Assembly (NCBI GenBank): GCA_905221605.1
Contig: CAJNDS010000835.1
Coordinates: 124,001 to 188,000 of the forward strand
DNA from: Symbiodinium natans
Lineage: Eukaryota > Sar > Dinophyceae > Suessiales > Symbiodiniaceae
Direction of reading: 5' to 3'
DNA length: 64,000 nt
Shown here: positions 1-8,529 of the stretch, in pieces
Layout of the letters: every line of letters begins with the position of its first letter
Position numbering within the stretch: position 1 is the stretch's first letter
The notes under the pieces: generated by a model
Database searches by the model: none
Seen by the model: the letters and a program-made list of their open reading frames with translations, nothing else
Told to the model about the DNA's origin: nothing
Position numbers and translations under genes: made by a program

Positions 1-3000
1 TCGCTACCGACGCACCAGTATGCTGCTGACTCGTCGATGGTAGGACCATCCCTTCCGGGAGGTGCACGCGCAGGCATTGCCTTGGGCGGCGCAGCTCGGG
101 AAGGAGCAGGCAAGACCTTGTTCCCCAGGTCGGTGACGTCTTCGCTGAGATCGATGAGGGTCTTATCCTGGCGAACCCTCTCTCTGGTCTGATGCAAGAT
201 CTCTTCCACGGAGGAATCCGGCTCGTTGATGGGGAGGAGCGGTTCACACGCGATGTCCGGATCGTCAGGATCATTGATGACAATGGTGTCGATGCCGCGC
301 TCCTTCTCAATCTCGACGGCTTGCTCATCATCGAGCTGGCCTTCGACCGAGTCGAGTGCCTCCAACAACCTCCTCACACGAGGGTTGTTCGCGTCAAAGA
401 GGATCACCTCGTCGTCATCGCCGCCAGACCCGTCAGGGTTGAGGTAAGCCCGGTCGTCCTCGGTGATAGGGACGGCACCCATGTCCGGGCGGTCTTCGTC
501 CGAGGGGTTTGTAGCCTTCCGGACAACATTCTGGGCGACAATGATCTCCTCGCTTTGATCTCTCGACGTAGGCGCCCGCTCAATCCTTGGCCTCACCATG
601 TCGGTGCACGGTGGGACCGTAAGGGACATCTCCGGCTGCGCCAAGTGGAAGTGATTGTTGAAGATCTGGCTTCGCTGATTTGCAAGGAAGTCCTCCCGCA
701 TCATGAAGATCTGCCGACCCGTCAGGGTGGTGGAGACAAGCGCTCGCCACCAATCCGTGGCAGCTTGGAAGTTGTCTTGCGAGGCAACCATGTGGTACTT
801 GTCGTAACGAACCGTGCCATAAAGAAGCGCGTAAGGGTCGACGACCCTAACGCCGTTTGCTACCAGGTAGTCGGTGTGCTTCTTCATCTCCCTGTCATAC
901 TCCCAATCCAGCCCGTAGGCCTGGGCGACAGTGCCAGCGACAACGGTCAACGACCTGACACACTCATGTCCAGCCAACGCAACAACCTTCCGGAGTGCGG
1001 TTTCCACCTTGGCCAACTGTTTGACGGGCCAGTGCTCCGCTCTGCGGATTTGCTCTTCGGTCTGTTTAATCCAGGGCGACACAAGGTGCCCCGTGTAGCC
1101 CTGATACCCATACGGGCCATGGACGTCGTTCCCCGCCCAACTGATGAAAATATCCAACCCGTCAGGGTGGTGGATCCTCAAGAAATCCTCCACGATCTGG
1201 GTGAGGAGAGTGAGGTCCTTGCCCCATTCCATCATGACGTTGACTTCCGTCACGCGAGGGTCATGCGACAGAACATCCCGAAGTGGACCCTGGAATGTCA
1301 TCTTGTTGATAGCACGACCGCCCTTGTGCGTGCACAAGGCGAGAGAGGAGTCGCCGATGATGAGAACTTGGGATTTCATCGTTGGCGGTGGCGGAATGCG
1401 TTCAAAAGCCGGGGTGTAGAAACCCCCCAGGAGCTGTACCACGTCCGTGTGGAGGGGTCGGTCAGAAAGGCCGTGCTCCATCTCGGTGACGCGGTAGCAC
1501 AAATCATATGGCTTTGAGACGTCAAACGCACTTTGAGCCCTTGGCCCCCATCCCACGACAGCCATGTCGAAGATGAGGTCGAGCATAGTTTGCGTCCATC
1601 CCGCCAGGGAGGAGTCATGTACCGTTTTGGACGGCACGTCGTCAGTGCTGTAGGCCCTGACGCCGTAGATCCGGTACCACATCTCATAGATTGTGGTCCA
1701 CGGCACACTTGGATACCCCTTCCGGAGATCGAGCCACTGTTGCACAGGGATGACACGAAGAAACAAGTCATCGGGACTGTCAGCCTCCGTGGGCTCCCGG
1801 AAATTGCGCACTGCATCATTCCGCCACGCTGGTGATGAAAGTCCTCCCAAGGCGTCAGCCAGGCGATCCGCATCAGTAGCGGCGGCCGACATTTCTTGGA
1901 GGCGAGCAGCACGCTCCTCTGCGCTGAGAATCTCAACTGCACGAGATGCCATTCCTTCAGAAAGACAAGGAGGAGATTCGAGGCGAGGATTGCTGGGGAG
2001 CTTGATTGCTGGAGCGGCTACGTATGTGCAAGGAGTCCTGCTCATGTTTTCCTGAAACGCCTTGTGAATTAGATCAACCATGCGCAAGCAGTACTCTTCA
2101 GAGCTGCGATTACACTTGCCATGCACGTGCCCTCCAGTGCAACACTTGTCACGGAATGCAACATACAAGGAATCCAAGGTAGTAGCAATAGTCCATGGTT
2201 TCTTGACGGCTTCACCCTTTTCGTTGCGAAGACCGAAACGACAACCGTCGAAGTGGGCCTTCCGAATGGGTTTCCCCTCGATCCATTTGACAACCCGAGT
2301 CCATTTCCAATACTCGCAGTCCTTTGGCCATTCAATGGCATAGTCGACTAGTAGTCGATCGAGGCCATGGGACAGGTCGACAAATGATGCCCAAAGCTTG
2401 GTGAATTTCCTCCGGGCCTCGAAGACGGCGCTTCGGTTCTTGTCGACGGCAAGATTAAGGCGAGCCCATTGCGAACCCCCCGTACAAGGAAGACTAGCCC
2501 AAACGAGGATACGAAGACCGTCCTTGTGGGCCTCCTTTGCGATGGACAAAACTTCCCGTCGGGTCTTGGGATCGTTCAGGTTCATAGACTCAGTAACGCG
2601 AACGACCTTGCAGTCCTTATATTTGTTAATAGCAAGATTACCAATTAGTGAGTCGTCACCGCAACACACTTCAATGATCAACCGCTTGTGCAAAGGAGGA
2701 GACCTCTGCGTCAGCAGGGTGGATCCAGGAGTGGTGGCGGCCGCGCCAGATTTCCTCACATCAAGCTTGAGGGGAGATATGGCCATAAGTGCAAGGGCAC
2801 GCGACCACTTCTCAGCATTGGTGAATGGCTTAGTGAGGATATCGGCTGCTTGCAACAATGTACTGATGTACGCAATGTCATAGTGCTTTCTTCTGAACTG
2901 TTCAGAAATCCATCCCAAATTGATCCTCTGCGTTTTGTCAGCATGACGAAAGGCTGGTGACTTACCTGACTCAAGGATTCTAATTGTGGCTTGGTTGTCC

Positions 3001-6000
3001 TCAAGCACGACAGGCTGAATGGAATGAGGAACCGTAACCACAAGTCCTATGTCCTTGTCTGAACCCTTGGGTGCAAGCTCTTCCGAGGACCGACCCCCCG
3101 TATTCCTGATGCCTTCAATCTCGCGGTGCATGAAAGCCTCCGCGTCAGCGTGGCGTCTGTAGTCCATTGTGGACCTGCGATAAACGATTACACACGCTTC
3201 GGCTTTAGGATCAACGGGTCTATCCCTTCTCTTAAGTTCTTCCCAGGCAACAGCTTCCTCAACTTGAACCCAAGTACCCTTTAACTTAACCCAAACGTCG
3301 CGCAGTGGATGAGTGTTCATCTCAACTGGTTCAGGCAGGGATGAAAGGTTGGTGAGCAGTTCGACCACTCTACCATCAATGAGGTGCGAAGTGCCCAGGT
3401 AAGTAACTCCTTGGATAAGGGAATCCGGGTGGTTAGAGAGGAGTTTATTGGGAACGTCACCCTTCCGGGGAGTGTGCTTAGGTTTTGTGCTGCTATCCCC
3501 CCCCGCATTCTGAAGCACGCTCCAAAGCGCGGAAGAAGGAAGACCTAATGCACGCAACGAAACATTTGCACACACGACCTCGGCCTCAGTGGAACTAAGG
3601 GCAACGCTGGTCTGCTTCTTACTGAAAGCTGCAAGGGGAAAGTACGTGTTAGGACCAACCAAAGCAAGGAAGCCTCCTGAGGTGCTTTTGCTGTCATGCT
3701 CACCGGCATGGTCACTGTCGGCAAACAGCCACAGCTTGCAAGCGCTAATGTCGTCACCTATGAATCCGCGCATGCGGTACTCCAATGTAGACGCGACATA
3801 GCACATCAAGCGATGCAAGGCTTTATCGCACTCGACAGACCACTTGGTGACTCGACTGGCCAATCCCTGGACTGCGCGCAGCAGATCGTACCTTGCCATC
3901 CTTGCTGCGAACAACAGCTTCATGAGAATGCGGCTTGCTATGGGAGCAAGCTGTCCGCGAGGTTCGGCCTCGGTGCCAACCGGGCGAGCGATCTTGTCGT
4001 CATGGAAGGGCGTAGCAACCTTTCGCAGGTGTTGGAATTGTGGGCCTGCGAGCTTCTTGTACTTATCAATGGCTTGCTGCAAAAAGGAACTCATGTCATA
4101 CACAACTTCCTTAACACCCTTAGTCATGCAACCCTTGTTGTCGCTCAGTTGATTGACATCGAAGAATGCTTTCTTCCTCGCTTCTTTCTTAGCTTCGTTC
4201 TTGTCCCTGATCTTCTTAACTGCAGCAAGAGCTGACGCCTGATCGTGCTTATCCGAAAGAAGATAGGTGGCACCAACCCATAATTTAGACCTCTTACCCC
4301 GACCGGAAGGATGATCCCATGATTGCTCGATAAGCTCATCATCATCAATGGACCTCACTTCCGTGAGTCGGTGTTGGCCAACGGCACAAAGCTTGGCTTC
4401 AGAGGCTGGTAGGGCATATAGTGCACGCCTGGGCTGCACATGGTGACGCACCAAGACACCTTCTTCGGGATGGAATTCAGTGTAGTCCTCACGCACGACT
4501 GCAGCGGCAGTCTCCTTGGCAGTGGGATCACGAACGTTCTTGTCAAAGACGTGAGCAAAAGGATGATCAGAATGCTTAAGGTTTGTGCTCTTAGAGATGT
4601 GCTCGCAACCCAAGTAACGACCTATGGGAGAGGGAGAGTCCATGTCAATTTTCGAACTGATCAGCTCCCACCCTTTCTGCATGTTGGCTTTAGGTCCGGC
4701 CATCTTAAAATCATCTACATAGACTGCAAGCAGAAGACGAAGCTGGGGGTGGAAGAAAACTGAAGGCCACGCAGCCGGGAACACAAGCTGAAACCCGACC
4801 TCGCCTAACATCTTTTCACAGTGTAACTCCCAGAAACCCCCGCTATCAGGATGACCGTAGAGTGCCAGCGTCAGCCGCACGACAGGATCCTTGTACTTTC
4901 CCTTCCACGCTGGAGGCCATCGATCAGGCGGCAGCCTGACCCACGTTTCCTTTCCCTTGAGCGTGGTTTGGGTGTATGCTTGTTTGCCGTCGGCCTGCTG
5001 ACAGTCGTTGCCTGGTGCATGCCCATAGGCGTCAAGTGCTTTTCCAGCCTCCATCGTGGCTGGACTGGAACCGAGCTCACTGAAAAGAGCCTGATCACTA
5101 TTCTCATCTTTGACGTTGTTCCCTTGGAACACAGTTCGACCCTTGAATTTTCGTTGTGGGTCGCCTTTGGGAAGCTCACTTCCCTTTTCTACGCAGATCT
5201 CAAAAACTTTTCCAACATGAACCTTTTTCCCCTTTTTGATGGCTTCATCACTGACGTCTTTCCATTCCCGAACAGATCCCATATCCCAGGCTTTCTTAAC
5301 CATTAATTTGTTCCATTCAACATCAAGGGCAGCCTGGGCCTTCGGGTCCTCGAGGATTTCTCTGCGACCAACAGGCCTTGCGACAAGAGCAAACAGCTCT
5401 CGTACCTCGTCCTCTGATACAGGAAGGTTGCTGGAAATCTTTTCACGATGCTCGGGCTCATGAGGTACAGTAGGCATGGCAGGGAATGCATCCTTACCAT
5501 CTCCGTCAGGAGCGGGACTATGGATTCTGTCCAGAATGAACTCAGTCTTACCGATCCACTTGAAACTAGTCTTTCTGTTCCGCTTCCTAACGTTCTTCCA
5601 ATCATCGTCCTCATGAATGACATCAACACCACCTACGGGAATGATAGTTGTACTCCGTTGCTTAGAGATGCGCGATAGTTCAATCGGACAATCGGTGATG
5701 TCCGGCGAGAACATTTCTCTTCTGGGAACATAATGATAGCGTATTAGCTTACATTCGTTCAGTCGGACCTCCCAGTGGTCCTTGCTCGCAGCAGGTGCTG
5801 CGGCGGCGGCAGAGGAGCTACCGGCTGAGCCCTCGGTAGGAGTCTCCATATCACGCAATGCTTGTTCGCGTGCCTCATCAACAATGGCCTTCTCCTTCTG
5901 TTTCTTGGACATGTTGACCCAAAGGTATGAGGGAATGGATTCGGGCTTCTTAGAACCTCTGGTGCCTCCATACTTTCTACCAAGAGTACCCCCCGAGTCA

Positions 6001-7022
6001 TAGTACCGACCCCCTTCAGGAAGATCAATTTCTTTCCCTGTCTTAGGATCAAGTACCTTCTTGGGCGGCTCGACCTCTCGGTCTGCGGGTGCAGGCAGTT
6101 GCTCATCTGCAGCTTCAGCGTCCTGATTGGTGAGCGATTGACTGACAGGTCCTTCAGTGGCATCTGATGCTAGACCTGCTTGAACCCTTTCATACCTCTC
6201 ACGCATGGGAAAAACGATCTTACCATCAGTGAGCTTGTACTGCGATGCAATAACTGGCTTCAGGCACTCGTGGAAATCATGCTTGTTCAGCTGCTTGAGA
6301 TGAATTGCAAAGACCTCCTTGCGCCATTTCATACCAGGCTGGAACTTATATCCCATGAAGATCGCAGGCTCACTTGTAGGCTCGAATCTGTCTCTACTCT
6401 TGCGCTGGGCTTTCGGACCAACCCAAACGTCAATCCTACAACCGAAAGGAAGGGGTTCTTCAGGAAATGCAACACCAAAACGCTTAAACCAAGGGGTAAA
6501 CTCTTTGCCCCCCGGATTGCTGATGTTGTAGGCAGTGCATGCATGCTCAAGGGCAAACGGCCAGTAAACATGCGAAATGCCAGCTTGAATGAGATTGGTG
6601 CGAGTGCCCTCAGTGGTGGCTCGCACAGCACGCTCAGCAACAGCGTTGGACTGATGGATATAAGCCTTAGAGAGCTCATGGCGCCAGCCGAGCGTTTTGG
6701 CCGCAGCCTCAAGTTCCCTAGACTTATCGCTGTAGAAAGTCTCCACATTGTCCTTCGCGGACGCGAAGTGCTGGAGCGCCACGAGGCATTCGTCTTCCGA
6801 CTTCAATGCAGCAGGGTATGCATACATGAAACAAGTGGCAACATCCTTAACCACAAGTGCAAGGCGCGAATCCTCAATGACAGTTTGCTTGTCCCTGTGC
6901 AAGATCAGATGATCTGCGGTCACATGGTCGCCAAAAACCTCTGCTTCGATAGTACTGGTTTCCTTCTTGTATGTACATCTTAGCTCGTTGGCATATTTGG
7001 CAATAAGGGTTCTTGGGGACAT
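1..7022 (-). CDS. Pol: integrase core, RT, RNase H, methyltransferase-like and SGNH-hydrolase-like domains (partial)
   Basis: The frame opens after a TGA at 7026-7028; the first ATG is at 7022 and the frame runs to the window edge (about 2340 codons). Integrase catalytic residues are D37, D99 and E130 (AVAER). Reverse transcriptase carries a LYG-type motif and the catalytic YVDD at 768-771. RNase H shows D1102 (DSDHAG), KSTSGGF, E1146 (SSTEAE), and, after an unusual insert of about 190 residues, EDNQ at 1341-1344 with the HADKTQR and ADILTKPF blocks. Residues about 1450-1640 look like a class I methyltransferase: EVCCG around G1455, a PC pair at 1512-1513, then DGCRFGL from 1592 and a Cys/His cluster near 1620-1630. 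Residues about 1885-2090 look like an SGNH hydrolase: GDSS with S1892, AGND with N1965, and DKYH with D2074 and H2077. The remaining tail is acidic. Catalytic activity of the last two domains is inferred. Confidence 0.88.
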   Translation of the reverse strand, partial: MSPRTLIAKYANELRCTYKKETSTIEAEVFGDHVTADHLILHRDKQTVIEDSRLALVVKDVATCFMYAYPAALKSEDECLVALQHFASAKDNVETFYSDKSRELEAAAKTLGWRHELSKAYIHQSNAVAERAVRATTEGTRTNLIQAGISHVYWPFALEHACTAYNISNPGGKEFTPWFKRFGVAFPEEPLPFGCRIDVWVGPKAQRKSRDRFEPTSEPAIFMGYKFQPGMKWRKEVFAIHLKQLNKHDFHECLKPVIASQYKLTDGKIVFPMRERYERVQAGLASDATEGPVSQSLTNQDAEAADEQLPAPADREVEPPKKVLDPKTGKEIDLPEGGRYYDSGGTLGRKYGGTRGSKKPESIPSYLWVNMSKKQKEKAIVDEAREQALRDMETPTEGSAGSSSAAAAAPAASKDHWEVRLNECKLIRYHYVPRREMFSPDITDCPIELSRISKQRSTTIIPVGGVDVIHEDDDWKNVRKRNRKTSFKWIGKTEFILDRIHSPAPDGDGKDAFPAMPTVPHEPEHREKISSNLPVSEDEVRELFALVARPVGRREILEDPKAQAALDVEWNKLMVKKAWDMGSVREWKDVSDEAIKKGKKVHVGKVFEICVEKGSELPKGDPQRKFKGRTVFQGNNVKDENSDQALFSELGSSPATMEAGKALDAYGHAPGNDCQQADGKQAYTQTTLKGKETWVRLPPDRWPPAWKGKYKDPVVRLTLALYGHPDSGGFWELHCEKMLGEVGFQLVFPAAWPSVFFHPQLRLLLAVYVDDFKMAGPKANMQKGWELISSKIDMDSPSPIGRYLGCEHISKSTNLKHSDHPFAHVFDKNVRDPTAKETAAAVVREDYTEFHPEEGVLVRHHVQPRRALYALPASEAKLCAVGQHRLTEVRSIDDDELIEQSWDHPSGRGKRSKLWVGATYLLSDKHDQASALAAVKKIRDKNEAKKEARKKAFFDVNQLSDNKGCMTKGVKEVVYDMSSFLQQAIDKYKKLAGPQFQHLRKVATPFHDDKIARPVGTEAEPRGQLAPIASRILMKLLFAARMARYDLLRAVQGLASRVTKWSVECDKALHRLMCYVASTLEYRMRGFIGDDISACKLWLFADSDHAGEHDSKSTSGGFLALVGPNTYFPLAAFSKKQTSVALSSTEAEVVCANVSLRALGLPSSALWSVLQNAGGDSSTKPKHTPRKGDVPNKLLSNHPDSLIQGVTYLGTSHLIDGRVVELLTNLSSLPEPVEMNTHPLRDVWVKLKGTWVQVEEAVAWEELKRRDRPVDPKAEACVIVYRRSTMDYRRHADAEAFMHREIEGIRNTGGRSSEELAPKGSDKDIGLVVTVPHSIQPVVLEDNQATIRILESGKSPAFRHADKTQRINLGWISEQFRRKHYDIAYISTLLQAADILTKPFTNAEKWSRALALMAISPLKLDVRKSGAAATTPGSTLLTQRSPPLHKRLIIEVCCGDDSLIGNLAINKYKDCKVVRVTESMNLNDPKTRREVLSIAKEAHKDGLRILVWASLPCTGGSQWARLNLAVDKNRSAVFEARRKFTKLWASFVDLSHGLDRLLVDYAIEWPKDCEYWKWTRVVKWIEGKPIRKAHFDGCRFGLRNEKGEAVKKPWTIATTLDSLYVAFRDKCCTGGHVHGKCNRSSEEYCLRMVDLIHKAFQENMSRTPCTYVAAPAIKLPSNPRLESPPCLSEGMASRAVEILSAEERAARLQEMSAAATDADRLADALGGLSSPAWRNDAVRNFREPTEADSPDDLFLRVIPVQQWLDLRKGYPSVPWTTIYEMWYRIYGVRAYSTDDVPSKTVHDSSLAGWTQTMLDLIFDMAVVGWGPRAQSAFDVSKPYDLCYRVTEMEHGLSDRPLHTDVVQLLGGFYTPAFERIPPPPTMKSQVLIIGDSSLALCTHKGGRAINKMTFQGPLRDVLSHDPRVTEVNVMMEWGKDLTLLTQIVEDFLRIHHPDGLDIFISWAGNDVHGPYGYQGYTGHLVSPWIKQTEEQIRRAEHWPVKQLAKVETALRKVVALAGHECVRSLTVVAGTVAQAYGLDWEYDREMKKHTDYLVANGVRVVDPYALLYGTVRYDKYHMVASQDNFQAATDWWRALVSTTLTGRQIFMMREDFLANQRSQIFNNHFHLAQPEMSLTVPPCTDMVRPRIERAPTSRDQSEEIIVAQNVVRKATNPSDEDRPDMGAVPITEDDRAYLNPDGSGGDDDEVILFDANNPRVRRLLEALDSVEGQLDDEQAVEIEKERGIDTIVINDPDDPDIACEPLLPINEPDSSVEEILHQTRERVRQDKTLIDLSEDVTDLGNKVLPAPSRAAPPKAMPARAPPGRDGPTIDESAAYWCVGS

Positions 7023-8529
7023 GAGTCATGAGGTGTTCACGGGTTCTTGATTCTTTGATCAGAGCTTCCTTGCTCCGTCTACGAGCTCTACGTTCAGGTG
7101 CTTCAGGATCGTCACTTGATGCTGCTTCCCCATCGGGGGCATCGGCCGCTGCCGGGGCAGGAGGACCAATGTCCGGTTCAGCACGCACCTCGTCAGAGGG
7201 CGGAGCAGGGCGAGAACCATCTAGAATGGCTCGCACCCGTGCCGCACCTTCGGACCTGAGGAGACCAGAGTCTCGAACACCATCCCTGGGCTCGGATTTT
7301 GCTTTTGGTTCAGGCTTAGGCTTAGCTTTAAGTTTTACTGTAGGCTTGGTGCGGTCCGGCAAAGGCCGGACAGGCATGTCTTCCTCCATCAGTTCCCTGA
7401 GAGTTCTTTCGTCAGGATCATCGGCGGATGCCGGCGCAATAGGAACCCTCTTGTGAGGAATAACAAACCCACAACCTCGAAGCTTCGCAACGTCCTGGTT
7501 ATCAAGTTGGTAAACTGACCTACACGTGTAGGCAGTAATGCTCCAACGTTCACCCTTCCAAGGTCTTACGAAATGGGATGTCTTCGGGTCAAAAACGACA
7601 ATCTTGTTGTGACTGTCATGGACCATCCCAGGGAGTTTGGTGCCTACAGAATCCTTGACCTCTAGATAATTTTTATCGGTTTTCATAGCGTTCGGGTCAT
7701 GAATCCAAAGGCCACCATTGGAAAACTCTCCCACGGCAATCGTAACGTTGAGATGGTCTTTGTGATTGTTCACATCCTTATGGACCTTGATAGGCGAGTT
7801 CTGGTTGATACAGAGTGAGGAACAGCTCTCCAACTCCGCGCCTCTTTTGCGAAGAAATGCAATGAGATACTTGATAGTATTAACATGGCGTCCAGTTCTC
7901 TTGGTTACACCATGAAACCCTCCATGTGCGAAAGCACCAAGTATCACATACTTCTCTTTGCTATTGCCATGCTTCTCTCCTAGTGCTTTTCTTCTACTCC
8001 TACCTGCTCCGAAGTTGACGGTGCGCAAGAGATCCACGCATGATCGCTCCGAGAAGTCGTGCTTCTCCAGAAGCTGCAAAGCAATCTCTTCAGAGCTGCG
8101 ATCAGGCATTTCACCTCTGGCAACCGACTGAATCTCATCGGACTTAGATTCACGCGCAGGGCAGGCAGTGCCCTCCTTCCACGATTTGAGGAAAGGCACA
8201 TTATCTCGAACATCAAGGAAAACCCTTTCACCCTCAGGAGTCTTCAAGTAAGGGCGAGTACATGCTCTCCAAATGAAATCGAAACCTTGCTCCATGCAAC
8301 GCTGTCCTATGGAGAGGACTGAAGGAGTGTCGGGCAGCACGTAAGGCTTGGCAGAAATAGCAATCGACGGAACGTCGACATCACATTGCTTGTCAGCGGA
8401 GCTGGGACCGTTCGCGGTCATGATGTTGATTGGCTGTTCAGACTCATAAGCCTTCAAATGCTGGAGATCCCTCTCAGCGATTAGGTCTTGTGCACTCCCG
8501 GTGTCGCCAATCCATTCAAGGTTGAGCAT
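6874..8529 (-). CDS. Protease, 2OG-Fe(II)-oxygenase-like domain and integrase HHCC finger
   Basis: This 551-residue ORF starts at an ATG inside the end of gag. Residues 8-12 (GDTGS) are the retropepsin active site, which cleaves the polyprotein. Residues about 190-340 resemble a double-stranded beta-helix 2-oxoglutarate/Fe(II) dioxygenase. H250-K-D252 gives the HxD pair, a GGLW strand sits at 272-275, H319 is the distal ligand, and R328 in GERWSIT is a candidate 2OG-binding arginine. A charged, proline-rich linker follows. H499, H503, C510 and C513 form the integrase HHCC zinc finger. The frame is lost directly after this finger, and the catalytic core continues in the frame of the next ORF. 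The 34 residues after M518 are therefore probably out-of-frame readthrough. Protease and HHCC are secure; the oxygenase is a motif-level inference. Confidence 0.85.
   Translation of the reverse strand: MLNLEWIGDTGSAQDLIAERDLQHLKAYESEQPINIMTANGPSSADKQCDVDVPSIAISAKPYVLPDTPSVLSIGQRCMEQGFDFIWRACTRPYLKTPEGERVFLDVRDNVPFLKSWKEGTACPARESKSDEIQSVARGEMPDRSSEEIALQLLEKHDFSERSCVDLLRTVNFGAGRSRRKALGEKHGNSKEKYVILGAFAHGGFHGVTKRTGRHVNTIKYLIAFLRKRGAELESCSSLCINQNSPIKVHKDVNNHKDHLNVTIAVGEFSNGGLWIHDPNAMKTDKNYLEVKDSVGTKLPGMVHDSHNKIVVFDPKTSHFVRPWKGERWSITAYTCRSVYQLDNQDVAKLRGCGFVIPHKRVPIAPASADDPDERTLRELMEEDMPVRPLPDRTKPTVKLKAKPKPEPKAKSEPRDGVRDSGLLRSEGAARVRAILDGSRPAPPSDEVRAEPDIGPPAPAAADAPDGEAASSDDPEAPERRARRRSKEALIKESRTREHLMTHVPKNPYCQICQRAKMYIQEGNQYYRSRGFWRPCDRRSSDLAQGQANCH

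Noticed and set aside
192-1517. A 441-codon open frame on the plus strand
   Set aside because: It is antisense to the Pol ORF, whose methyltransferase-like and SGNH-like motifs lie on the minus strand in one continuous frame; the protein has no recognisable motif.
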